Positions 1-9,900 of a DNA stretch of 14,051 nucleotides are shown here, one piece after another. The DNA lies in assembly GCA_032988165.1 (NCBI GenBank), contig JANTQF010000551.1:1-14051 (forward strand). The letters are read 5' to 3'. Each line of letters begins with the position of its first letter. Positions within the stretch are counted from its first letter, which is position 1. Made by a program: the position numbers and the translations under genes. Under the pieces are notes generated by a model, which was not told the DNA's origin, searched no databases, and worked only from the letters and a program-made list of their open reading frames with translations. This DNA is from Emmonsiellopsis sp. PD_33. Lineage: Eukaryota; Ascomycota; Eurotiomycetes; Onygenales; Ajellomycetaceae.

Positions 1-109
1 CAAAAACAAAAAAAAGCACACCCCAAAAAAAACAAACAAATCCAAAAGAAAAGCACAAAACCATGCACAGCAGCACTACATGTTCTCACAGAACGCCAAA
101 ACCTCGCAA

Positions 110-127
110 CCCCCCCCCCCCCCCCCC
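110..127. repeat. poly-C homopolymer, 18 nt
   Basis: An uninterrupted run of 18 cytosines. Its exact length is likely to be unreliable in an assembly. Confidence 0.9.
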
Positions 128-795
128 AGTACTAGAAAAACAACAAAGCGCATCCCTCAGGGCCATCATTTCCTATTCATCGACTCATTCTTTGATTAGA
201 TATATATTCAAAAAAGCAGGTAGGTATGTAGGTGCTACATAGAATCCTCTAGGTTCTGTCCATATCCGCATCTGCATTCCGATCCAGCCCTACCCTTGCT
301 CGCTTCAAACACCCTACATCCATCCATATCCATAGCGAGGAATGTACGGTACATGCTGGCTGTATTATTATTTCCTAGTACCCACCATTCACCTCAACTT
401 TAAAATAAGAGGACCAAGTGGAGGTCTAGATTTTTCGAAAAGAAAAAAATTATTTAATTTATTTATTTATAGGAATGTGTGTGTGACAGGTGGGGGATAT
501 GTATGTTCTAGAATAATCTGAATCTGATAGATGGGTTCTTTTTGTTGGATGGATGCATAGGTGGGTGGGGGTGGGTTATGGATACATCCATGTTTTGGTT
601 TCCACAGAATGGAATGGTTGATGGATGGGGTGATTGGTACATGAAAATGTGAGCTGGGTGGGTGGGTGGATGTACCCATTGCGGTAACAATAATAGTAAG
701 GAAGATAAAAAAATGAACAAACAAATTTAAAACAAGAACAGAAATTTGATATTAATTATCCTATTTGCTTCGCACACCCCGCGCACATAGACGAG

Positions 796-816
796 CAAAC
801 AAACAAACAAACAAAC
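796..816. repeat. (CAAA)5 microsatellite
   Basis: Five tandem CAAA units in the non-coding 3' flank of the kinase gene. Confidence 0.9.
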
Positions 817-1953
817 ATACAGGGCCTGTATATTGTATGTCTGTTATGCAAGCAAGTACGCTCTCTCTACCAAAAAAATAGAAGACACAATACACAAAAC
901 ATACGTTCTGAACGGGTCGCTGGAGGGGGGAAATATGAGAGAAAAAGGAAAACAGAGGGAAAAGGTTACAATAATCGCTTGAACAAACAAAAATCAACAG
1001 GAAGAAGACTTCAGGAAAATTAAGGAGACGGGGTAGGGGAAAAACAAGCAAAGGAAAAAATGGAAAAGCTTTCACCGATCTTCCCACACACCCATCTATC
1101 ATAACGCGGACATCGTGGGGAAAAGGTCAAGTTGAGTCGCAAACTACCACATTTGGTTTCCCAGTATATTCGTGGTAGCGCAAGGTTATCATTCAAATCA
1201 GAAGGCAGATGGTTCCAAATACTACTCGATATGTGACGGGGTACAGTAACCCCGAATCAACCAGCCCCATGCCGGTCGAAAACGGGCCAGCATGTTATCG
1301 CTGTCCCAATCGATTGGGTAATCTGTCTGGGGGCTGGGATCTGGCCATCGGGATGTTTGGTGATTAGGTAGGTAGTGATAATGATGTAGCATGACAGGAG
1401 TAAGGCGCCAAGAAAGGGGGAAGGTGAGTAGGGACGGTGACAGTAGTGAAAATCTATTATTAGACAGGGAAAATAAAAATATAGAGCAAGAATTTTCAAG
1501 GAGACATTTCGCGTTCGCTTGACGTTTTTCTGGAACAAGTGCTTGACAAGCAGGTCGTGACACAGAAGGCATATGAAGGCGAAGGAGAGTGAGTATAATG
1601 GCAAGCAAAAAAATGTTAAAAAGGGAAATGATATCGACGAACTCCGAGATCCTTGTGACGGGTAGCATGAAATGAGGCTGAAATATAAGGCGGTGTAGCA
1701 GGAAACAGTAGGAAGTGATACAAACGAAATTAAAACTCCATCGTGGCCCATTGTCGTAAGTGGGAGTAGCTATGCAATTAATCGATCCAGCCAGAGGAGC
1801 TGGGAAGAGCTGCAGATACAGGCGCAATACTAATGCCATTCAAGTAACTCCATCGGCTGGAAAAGGAGGGGATGATGCCAATTAAGTGAGAGAGTGCGCT
1901 AAGTTGAGGTAGAATGTAGGGTGGGGGCAAATGCTCATGCTAGCTGTCTGCTT

Positions 1954-3584
1954 TCAGCCTGTGGGAATGTTAGAAAGGCAAGTATCAAAAGTAGGAGGAA
2001 TAGTTAACATACCACAGCATAAGGCTTTCATGACCTTCTGTATGAAGGTCGGTTCAGGTTGTTGTGGGCGCATTTGTTGTGGCTGTTGAGGGCTCATGGT
2101 GTGATTACCAGGGGCTGAAATGCGACCAGGAAGGTGGGCGTTAGAGTTTTGAAATTGAGCTTGCGTCGATGCAGCCGGTGTTGACTCGAGACCCCCCGCC
2201 GCTCCGTTCTGACGTTTGACTTGCGGCCCGCCGGAGGCGTTTTGCCGCTCTCGCGCTTTCCCAACTCCGGGTTTCGCAGGAGATGGGGGCGGGGGTTGCG
2301 CGGCGTTTAAACGGTCAGCGGTTACGCCTTGCCTATGTGGACCCCGAGGCGCTGGTGCTCCATGCATCTCACGAGCCGAGGTATTGGGAACTGCAGAAGC
2401 ATGCAGATGGTGTTGAGCAGGGTAAGACTTCACTGCTTCCCATCCCCTTCCGCCGTTTAGTTTCATCCAGTCGTACTCGCCATCTTCTACTTCACCAGTG
2501 TGCTTCAATGCCTGGGTAAATAGGTCGCGCAAGTAATCATAATCGGGGGTATCTTCAAAACCCAAATTACGAACATAACTCAAATACTTGTTGAATTCAT
2601 CTGAATGTTCCATGTTAGTAAGGTCGAAATTTGTATGGAATATAGTGGAGGGCGCCTTACCGGGGTATCCGTCACAAAGATCTTTCACCGCGGTTGTCTG
2701 TTTCTTTTCGCCAATCTTCTCATACTTTTGCTTGTTTGTGGCAGCCTTAAGACCCTGCCATGGCAAGCCTCCTCTCAGGAAGTACATGAAAACATGACCG
2801 AGCGCTTCAAGATCATCTCGCCGCGATTGTTCTCTTCCAAGATGGGTGTTAATGCTCATGTATCTCGCTGTACCGGACAGTGACTTCCGTTCTCGGTAGG
2901 GAATATGTTGCTTGGTTTTTGGGTCTCTGTATTGTTTTGCCATTCCAAAATCGACCACATGTATGACATTAGCCGCCTTGGAGTTCGGTCTGCCGATGAG
3001 GAAATTGTCTGGTTTGATGTCTCTGTATATCAGGTTCTTTTCGTGTATCGTTTGGACTCTCGAAAGCTAAGATAAAGAGTTAACGGGTGTAATAATGAAT
3101 CAGAGAATGACGAGATGTACCATTTGCTTTGCCACCATTACTACTGTCTTGGTGGTGAATCTTCGATTACAATGGTCAAAGAGATCCTCCAAACTTGGGC
3201 CTAAAAGGTCGATGACCAGTATATTATGAAGGCCCTCCTGGCCAAAATAGTAGACATTGGGGATGCCGGCTATGAAACCATCAGTAATAGCGTCTTGATA
3301 TGAGTTGCATTTCCACTTACGGCAGCCGACAAGGACCTTATAAGTTCGGTATTCATCTCGAAGTTGTGGAGCATCACTTTTCCGGGGTTCCTGAAACAGT
3401 ATTAGCACAGTCCGGTAGACCAATTCACATGGCAGTCTTCCATTGAATAACATACAAACTTGATGGCAACCTGCTGGCTGTTCAGAAGATTGGTGCCTTC
3501 GAAGATGACTCCGAAAGAGCCTTCACCGATTTTCTTGCCCACTCGGTAGTGAACACCGACGACATTTGAAGAAGAGGAGGTCAT
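1954..3584 (-). CDS. ckiA: casein kinase I, YCK/CkiA type, palmitoylated membrane form
   Basis: Serine/threonine kinase of the CK1 family, YCK1/2-like; family members act at the plasma membrane in nutrient-transporter trafficking, septation and signalling. Coding exons: 3584..3456, 3390..3321, 3269..3121, 3066..2661, 2600..2013 and 1958..1954, giving 448 residues. Introns are 65, 51, 54, 60 and 54 nt; intron 4 contains TACTAAC. Visible landmarks are the glycine loop GEGSFG (20-25), VAIK with Lys42, YRDIKPDN (130-137, catalytic Asp132), DFG (155-157) and the CK1-specific SIN triad (187-189). After the kinase domain (about residue 300) comes a Pro/Gln/Ala-rich linker and a C-terminal CCG. The double cysteine is the palmitoylation signal that anchors the YCK subfamily. 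Start: the first ATG is at 3584; three bases upstream is GTG. The 51- and 60-nt introns were placed because removing them restores the conserved VGCPGIPN and a continuous DGYPDEFNKYL. Family assignment is very secure; the last 5-nt exon is less so. Confidence 0.95.
1959..2012 (-). other. last intron of the kinase gene, in-frame and stop-free
   Basis: 54-nt predicted intron with donor GTATGT, CTAAC about a dozen bases before the acceptor, and acceptor CACAG. It splits the final Gly codon and leaves a coding exon of only 5 nt, ending in TGA. If the intron is retained, the reading frame stays open for 18 further residues, so the CC motif is no longer terminal. Confidence 0.75.
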
Positions 3585-3687
3585 CACGAACGGGGGTATC
3601 GCTTAACGCCCTGGGGAAAACGGAAAGGTTGGGTGTGTTGGGACAATCTGGCGGTGGAGGAGAAAAGGGAGGCTGAGGAGGCGGCTT

Positions 3688-3750
3688 TTAATTGACGCTA
3701 GACAGGGACGGGCTTGGCATTTGTGCTGGGAGTTGTGAGCTGCGTGACAT
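3688..3750 (-). other. possible 20-codon upstream ORF of the kinase gene
   Basis: An ATG at 3750 and a second in-frame ATG at 3720 share a TAA stop at 3688..3690, about 100 bases before the kinase ATG. If the leader is not spliced, ribosomes would meet this short frame first. If the suspected leader intron (about 3836 to 3611) is removed, the uORF is lost. Its presence is certain; any role is inferred. Confidence 0.35.
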
Positions 3751-4329
3751 TTGAAAATTGCAGGTCGGTAGCAGGAAAACAAGGCGAGTTTGGTGATTTC
3801 AACTGCCCGGACACGGAGACTGGTATTGTAGCTTACGGTGGTTGTAGTCGACCAAGTTGGTGAATAAATAGCTCTCCCCGTAAAGTACACGAAGAGTCAA
3901 TAATCTCCACGTTCCACGGCCAATTACGGCCCGAAAACACGACCCAAGCAGATATATCGCAGACCGAATAAATAGAGCGACCGTGTGGCTGAGCGAAAGA
4001 ATGGAAAAATAAGGCGGAGGGGTTCGAGGGCCGGGACGCGGCGCGGGGGGTCCAAACGGGGGCCGAGAGGAGAGAGGGAGGTTGAGATCTGGGGTCTGGG
4101 GAACAAAGACAGACACCGCACAGCTTAGGACCAAGGAGATTGGCACGGACAAGGACGACGGACGAAAGGAGAGAGACAGCGAGACAGGATGCCGACTGCA
4201 ACAGAGGCACTGGGAGTGCGATGGAACGCACCGGGATGGGAGGGAGTCTCGCAGCGAGAGAGGCAGACGAAGAGATGAGGTCGAGGAGAGGAGCGAAGGG
4301 AGAGCGAGGACGGCAGAGACAGCCACGCT

Positions 4330-4340
4330 GCTGAGTCAGC
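4330..4340. promoter_or_regulatory. GCTGAGTCAGC palindrome (AP-1/Gcn4-like site)
   Basis: An 11-bp perfect palindrome around TGAGTCA, the core bound by fungal bZIP regulators of the Gcn4/CpcA and Yap1/AP-1 type. It lies about 750 bases upstream of the kinase ATG. The match is seen in the sequence; binding is inferred. Confidence 0.35.
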
Positions 4341-6295
4341 GGCCGGGCCCGATGCGGTCTAGCCGTACCGTGACAGTACGGGGGATACCGCATACGGCGC
4401 GCTTCCTGCGCTGTGGCGCCTGCTTGGCCGCCGCTGAGTGGCTGGCTGTTGGCTTGGCGCGTATTGAAACGGTACCGCCACGTATCCCAATCACTCCCTG
4501 CCCATATCAACTTCCTCTGCCTGATAGAGCCCCTTTTTCCTCCATATCGGGAGAGTAATATCGAGTTCCTATGCACACAGTGCAGCAACTTGGCGTATGA
4601 TATCAGCAGTTTCAAATCCCAATCCGCTGCCGCATGATGTGCACCCTATCAGCACTAATCGTCGATCCCTTCCATCACATCCTAGCCAGTCCAGCTTCAC
4701 CTGATCCCCAACACTATCTGTACTAGCACTATCTGATACCAGCTTGAATGTTCTGTCCATCACACTCTCTGCGCTGCACGTCATTAAGTCACTTCCTATC
4801 GATTCTATCGCGGCTGATACTCGATGTGATTGATCTCCAGAACAAATCAAGGCACACGCCGAGGACCAGTGCCACGCTCCATATTTTCTGAAACGTCCTT
4901 CTGCTTACACTGCATATTCATGTTCTGATCCTGCCCTTCGTCCTTGGCAGCCACTGACTGACTGGGACGCGATCAAGCCCATCAGGCGCCCTATCGTTGG
5001 TTCATTCACTCCGCACCTCTGATAGGCGGGGCGTCAAGCCCTCCACCAGCTGTTCTGTTGCCCCGAAACACTTACCTCCTGCTAGGTTGTCAGGGGGGAT
5101 TCGATGACACAGAAACGTCACGACCCTATAGATCGGGGTTTTCTTTTCTACTGCAGAACTGTGGACTCCGATTTCACTTGCATTACACTTGCTTGAAAAC
5201 ATAATCCTCTTGTTGCCGAGGCTTTGCATTCCCCTTCATCTGCTTGTGCTCACGGGGATCACGTGGGCCTTTCAATCGCAGATGAGCAAACAAATTGATG
5301 CCTGGGTCAAGTTTTATACCTTGACATTTCTCGCAATCATCTACAGTGATACATCATTCATCACTTTTCTCCCGAGACACCCTGCAGGGACGTAGACATC
5401 TCTCGTCTCCTTAATTACCTCCTTTCTGAATGAGCACACAGCCCGCCTTTGCATAGACCATGGGATGGCTAGAATACAGTCATTTTGTCGTCCATGCAGA
5501 AGCACGCGATGACGATGTTATGCTAGCAAAGATTGCACAAGGATGACTAAACCTCTACGCAATGTTTTCCCATAGGGTGGGGAAATTAGGAATAAAGGAG
5601 TGATAGACTATAAAAACCAAAAAGTCAACATCATTCCCCGGATTCTCATTCTCAAGGAGCAGACATACATTCAACTATCAATACAGACCACTCATGGGTT
5701 TTACTTCGGTAAAGATTTTCGGAAGTTCTCTTCACCCGAGTACTTCTCCTGTCATTCTAGAGATTGGTTGAGCAATTTGGTGCTTCCTAAAAAGGACCAT
5801 AAGGCATTTCTCTCTTCCATTACTGCCTTCACTAATACAGTGCCGCACTTGCCGATATTACGAGCGTTTCAAATCTTGTCCTGTTGGATTGGAGATCCCG
5901 ATATGAGGGTTATCGAGTCACATACGGAGTATACTGAACCCATGACTGCCTCTATAAGATCTATACCTCCCGCTCAGCGGTTCCGATTTTCTTATTCCCG
6001 TGAAGGATCAACCCAGCATTTCTTTCCTCTGCTACATATACAATAGATACGATTAATACGGAGGACCATTCATCCAGTGCATATGTATTGAGATGAATGC
6101 AGTCTGAGAAGAAAACCGAAGCTGATGGCGACCAGGGCAACTGGTACTAAGCTAGGATCTTAAACGATGGCCAAATTTATTCCCTGGATTATTATACCTC
6201 TATCCCGAACGATAGTCCCTCCCTCTATGGAAATGAAGATGCCACCGTTGCTCTATCTAAACCATAGACTATCTCGAGGATATGGACACGGCAGT

Positions 6296-6319
6296 AACCA
6301 ATTAAATTTGTAATTGGTT
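6296..6319. repeat. short perfect hairpin with paired CCAAT boxes
   Basis: AACCAATTA and TAATTGGTT form a perfect 9-bp stem around a 6-nt loop. It puts a CCAAT pentamer on each strand in mirror orientation, a possible CCAAT-binding-complex site or a chance AT-rich palindrome. Confidence 0.5.
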
Positions 6320-7209
6320 TCTTTCTTTTTACTTTCTACCACCCTCTAGTGCTCCTATCTAAGAAAATTCCATTTTCTTTGGTTTTTGGTCCCCATGGGT
6401 GTTATGCCGCAGTTGCCCTCCCTCCCTTGACAGCTATTCATATTGCTTGCGGCAGTCCCCCGGCATATGGACACGGGCAATCACCCGGAAAGACAAGCGC
6501 CCAATTTGAATGAAACATATGTGCCTGCCAAATCATAGTTTAACCGCGAGTCAAAGAGACATGCAAGAAGATATATAGAAAAACAAAAAAAAAATTCGTA
6601 ACTACCGCCGAACACCGCTTTTATACACCCCACCCACATTACATATACCCAGCGGACCCCCTTCACGCAACACCTATCCAAGCCCCACCCAGGATACAAC
6701 TCTCTTACAACTGTATTCAATCGCGCTTTCGAACCCAAGCCATCCTCTCACCTCCTTCCCCTTCTCCTTCTCCCTATATATCCCTTGAACCCTTCCATCC
6801 CCAACCCCCCCCCCCTAATTCCGCTGCATAATGATATATGCACATATCTTTGCACGGTCAACAACTATGAGCTCGGGGCGCCCCGTCTGGGGAGAAGGAA
6901 GGTTTTTGGGGGGGGGGGATGTGGGGGGGTTCCAGATCGATTACTTGCTTGTCTTTGCTACTAGTATTTGCTATATCCCATCATCGTCGTTAGTGGGGTA
7001 ACTAGAACCAAAGTCAGTTAGTCAGTGTCCAGTGAGTTGTCTACATCCAGTCTGGAAATGGAATGGGGGTGAGTAATAGGTTTGGCTGGGGGTTCAGGTT
7101 GGAGTTGGGTTGGTGGTTGTGGTACATAGAGGGAGTTCTCAGTATGATTCCCCCGGCTCGGGGGATATATCTATCTGGTTAATAAAGGGATTTTTTTTTT
7201 CTTTTGCTG

Positions 7210-7215
7210 TTTATT
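7210..7215 (-). terminator. possible poly(A) signal for rtt106
   Basis: AATAAA on the minus strand, just under 300 bases beyond the rtt106 stop codon. Fungal poly(A) signals are loose, so this is only a candidate. Confidence 0.25.
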
Positions 7216-7511
7216 TCTTCCCTGTATCTTTCGCGCATGCATGTTTTTTTTTAATCCTCCTCTCCTAGTTGCTGTTAATCCATATCAAAATGCATAGAGG
7301 GAGTGAGGGAACGTCCTAACGGTGAGTGATATATTAGAAAGAATCAAGGAAAACTCAATAGTTGATATAATAATAACGGTCTCTCTAGCTAAGCCAAAAA
7401 GAAAGAAAAGGGAAAAAAACGCAGGAATCAATGATACATAAAGAGCATAAATACCACCTAGAAAACTCAATCAGAACCCTCACGTACACCCCTCCTAACT
7501 AACCCCCAAGC

Positions 7512-9363
7512 TTAATCCTCCTCAATCTCCTCCGCCTCGCTCCCCAGCTCCTCTTTAACCAAATCCCCCTCCCCCTCCCCCCCGGCACCACCATACTCAT
7601 ACTCCTCATCCTCCTCCTCACTACTCGACCCACTCCCCTCACTCTCCCCATCACTACCAGGATCATAATCCTCCTCCTCTTCATCCTCTCGATCCTCCAG
7701 CTCCCTCTGCGCCTTTTGCAACTCCGATTCCTCCTCCCCTTCTCCCCCATCACCGCCGCCAACACCAGCACCGCCCTCCTCATCCCCACCCTTGGCACCA
7801 TTGATATTAAGCTTCTTCGCGCGGCGGGCCTCCGCCAAGCTGGCGTCTTGCAGGCGGTGTTTCTTGATATAGGCATCGATGCCTGGGTGGTTGGATTGGT
7901 CGATCATTGAGAGTTCGAATTCTTGCAGCTCGTCCGGGGAGGTGGGGGAGCGGGTAGTGATGTTTAGGTTGAAGGTGCGTTGGAGGACGGAGGTGTAGGA
8001 GATTGACTCGATGCTGTCGAAGGAGAAGAAGATTAGGGGCTTTTTGAAGCCGAAGAAGATGCCTGTGGAGAGGAAGAAGAGGAAGCCTATGTGGGTGTAG
8101 AATAAGCAGGTTAGAGTTTGAAAAGCCAAACAGACATTGCGTCGGAAGAGCTCCCCCCCTTTTCTTTCTCATAGAGACAATCCTAAGGGGAAGTATAATA
8201 GAATGAAAAGGGGATATGGTAGATATCAACTTACCTTCCTTACTCCCGCGAAACGCCTTCACATGATAAGCCTTCTCCCCCTTCCGATGCGCCTCAGGCG
8301 TCGGGCTCACAAACTCCTTCTCACTCGGACAAACCACCTTAGTCCCATTCTTCAGCCTCCCATTCAGCATCCGCTGTAGATAACTCTCGTATGATTCCGC
8401 GAGATTCGTGCTCTCCATCGCGGGCGTGCCCGAGCCCAGAAATGCAGTGCGCGGGGGCCCATCGGGGATCGTCCAGACAATCGGCTCAAACGTAACCGTC
8501 CCTTCGGGCGCGGAGCTGATCCCATCGCCGTATTCGGGGATGATGCAGAAGTTGAATTGGCGCTGAGTCTTTTCGGGGACGGGGAGGCAAACAACGTGCT
8601 CTGGGTAGAAATAGATGGATTAGCAAAGTGAGCTCTGCAATAGCCCGGGGGCGTGGGCCATTATTTTTCGAAACACAAAACCAAAATATCAAGTAAATAG
8701 AGAGTGGAATAAAAGAAAGAAAAGAAAAGAAAAGAACTCACGAATCTTAGAAATCGGCAGACCAAACTCCACCTCCCCAGACGCCTGATTGCGCGCCCTC
8801 AGATACTCCGCCGCACCACTACCACCCCCATTCGCGCCCCTCGTAACCTCCAGCCGGAGCTTCTTCCTCTGCGGAATCGAAAACGACAAGTCCTGCACAT
8901 AAAACTGCAGCTCCGCGTCGGCCGTTAGACCAGCTAACAGTGCCGAGTCAGCAGATGCGGCGGCGTCATTAGTATTATTATTAGCTAGTTTCCGTTTCTT
9001 CGCAGCGGGGCCCTCAGTTCCGAGGGGCAATTGCGTGCCGGAAGCGCCCCTCGTCGTGCGGAGGGTGGTGGTGTATTTTGCGATGTCTTGGAAGAGGAGG
9101 GCGTGTTCGGGGGTTGAGGCTGCGGGCGTTTAGATTTAGCTGGTTGGGGTCTTCGTACATATATATACACACACATGGAGAATTGCCAGAGGGAGAGGGA
9201 ATTGTGTGTATGCGTTTATAAGGTGTCCGCTTGCTGCGGTACGTGGTACACATTGCCAGAGACTTGAGGACATACCGATTGCAGAGTAGACGCGTTTCCG
9301 TAGAGGGGCGTTGTCCTCGAACGCCTTATCGATGACGGCGCGGTCGACAGTGCTCGAAGACAT
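7512..9363 (-). CDS. rtt106: histone chaperone Rtt106
   Basis: Nuclear chaperone for histone H3-H4. In yeast Rtt106 binds H3 acetylated at Lys56, works with CAF-1 in replication-coupled nucleosome assembly and helps heterochromatin silencing and histone-gene control. Exons: 9363..9276, 9119..8742, 8600..8235 and 8086..7512, giving 468 residues. Introns are 156, 141 and 148 nt with donors GTATGT, GTGAGT and GTAAGT; CTAAT or CTAAC precedes the last two acceptors. Landmarks: an N-terminal helical region (AFEDNAPLRKRVYSAI, then PEHALLFQDIAKYT), a basic AAKKRK nuclear-localisation-like motif at about 68-73, a first PH-like domain with the PQRKKLRLEV strand, and the family's best-conserved block in the second PH-like domain (278-320: GIFFGFKKP, SISYTSVLQRTFNLNI). 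An acidic Glu/Asp/Gly tail runs from about 377 to the end. The start gives MSSSTVDRAV and is the only suitable ATG upstream of the conserved N-terminus. Length is normal for fungal Rtt106. Confidence 0.93.
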
Positions 9364-9900
9364 GGTTCCTTGTTTTTTTTGTCTTGTCTTCGGTGCACTG
9401 GACACGGGGGGGATATGGGAATAGGAAAAGAGGGACAAGGTGTATCTATGTTGGTTGTGCGAGTGTGGGTGGTTGTGGTAAATAAATATGATGGTCGTGG
9501 TTTGCCCTGCGGCGCGGGCGGTAAAATTGACGGCGACGACGCTCCCTGGCACTGCAAGTTTAAAAATGGGGCGTTTGCAGGATATAAATTCCTTCTTTTG
9601 ACATTTTACGTCTGGGAGCTTCATAGGAAGATATTTATCTTCTCAGAAGAATAGGCCAAATATCAATAAAAAAACTAACATTTCCCAAATATCATACAAA
9701 GGCTGCGTGTATACTGTCCGCATCCGTCTATAGTTCTCTGCTTGAAACGACAAAAATACATGAACAATAACTTTCCTCCTCCCTTAAAAAAACAGAAAAC
9801 AAATAAGCAAAACGCCTTTCAGTCCATGCACAGCGAGAGAGGGGAAGGAGGGGAAGAGGGCCATGTGTGTGAGCTTCGATGGTAACCATCCCCCTGCCAT
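9364..9900 (-). promoter_or_regulatory. rtt106 promoter and mrpl40 3' flank
   Basis: The 537 bases between mrpl40's stop and rtt106's start, both genes reading leftward, must hold the mrpl40 3' UTR and the rtt106 promoter. The section at 9627..9650 contains overlapping small palindromes (GAAGATA/TATCTTC and TCTTCTCAGAAGA). No clear TATA box was identified. Confidence 0.45.

Larger units (their letters stand above)
1..1953. other. non-coding 3' flank of the kinase gene, low complexity
   Basis: No gene is supported here. The stretch is rich in simple sequence: a run of 18 C at 110..127, TTTA-type repeats at 451..470, TGGG/TGGATG repeats at about 541..672, and five CAAA units at 796..816. On the minus strand the AT-rich stretch at 450..471 reads AATAAATAAATAA-like and could serve as a distant poly(A) signal for the kinase transcript, which is only a guess. 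A 205-codon minus-strand open frame at 1222..1839 starts just downstream of the kinase stop, but it has no recognisable domain and is rich in Leu, Ser and Phe, as expected of pyrimidine-rich 3' UTR sequence. Confidence 0.6.
3585..4600 (-). promoter_or_regulatory. leader and promoter region of the kinase gene
   Basis: On the kinase strand this stretch is GC-rich and strongly pyrimidine-biased at about 4060..4320, as is common around fungal transcription starts. TATTTATT-like AT patches lie at about 3866 and 3970. A possible 5' UTR intron could run from a GTAAGC donor near 3836 to a TTTTCCCCAG acceptor at about 3611; no convincing branch point was found, so this is only a suggestion. Long open frames on both strands here (3833..4615 minus, 4082..4558 plus) show no domain and are best explained by GC-rich composition. 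Confidence 0.5.
4601..7511. other. 2.9-kb intergenic stretch without a supported gene
   Basis: No conserved protein, tRNA or rRNA was recognised on either strand. The longest clean frame is 5600..6046 on the plus strand (148 codons). It opens with GTG rather than ATG, resembles nothing I know and has no signal, membrane segment or motif. The right part (6770..7260) has C11 at 6805..6815, G11 at 6908..6918 and a CGGGGCGCCCCG palindrome near 6875. A short hairpin lies at 6296..6319. The stretch is long for a compact fungal genome, so a non-coding RNA or a lineage-specific spliced gene cannot be excluded. Confidence 0.5.

Noticed and set aside
1222..1839. 205-codon minus-strand open frame just downstream of the kinase gene
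   Set aside because: No domain, no splice pattern and a composition expected from pyrimidine-rich 3' UTR. It overlaps another equally featureless frame (1257..1751).
3833..4615. 260-codon minus-strand frame, and 158-codon plus-strand frame at 4082..4558
   Set aside because: The minus frame begins at TTG, and both lie in the GC-rich leader/promoter of the kinase. They have low-complexity composition and no recognisable motif.
5600..6046. 148-codon plus-strand frame as a gene
   Set aside because: It begins with GTG, not ATG; no family, signal or splice partners were recognised. It is kept only as a point within the intergenic finding.
6710..6740. GGTTCGAAA on the minus strand, resembling a tRNA T-loop
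   Set aside because: No acceptor, D or anticodon stem could be formed around it.
7499..7876. Arg-rich minus-strand frame of 125 codons and plus-strand frame 7716..7910
   Set aside because: Shadows of the acidic, GAG/GAC-rich tail of rtt106.
7512..9363. Assignment to another chromatin factor with an acidic tail, such as Paf1 or a FACT subunit
   Set aside because: After splicing, the GIFFGFKKP...SISYTSVLQRTFNLNI block is diagnostic of Rtt106.
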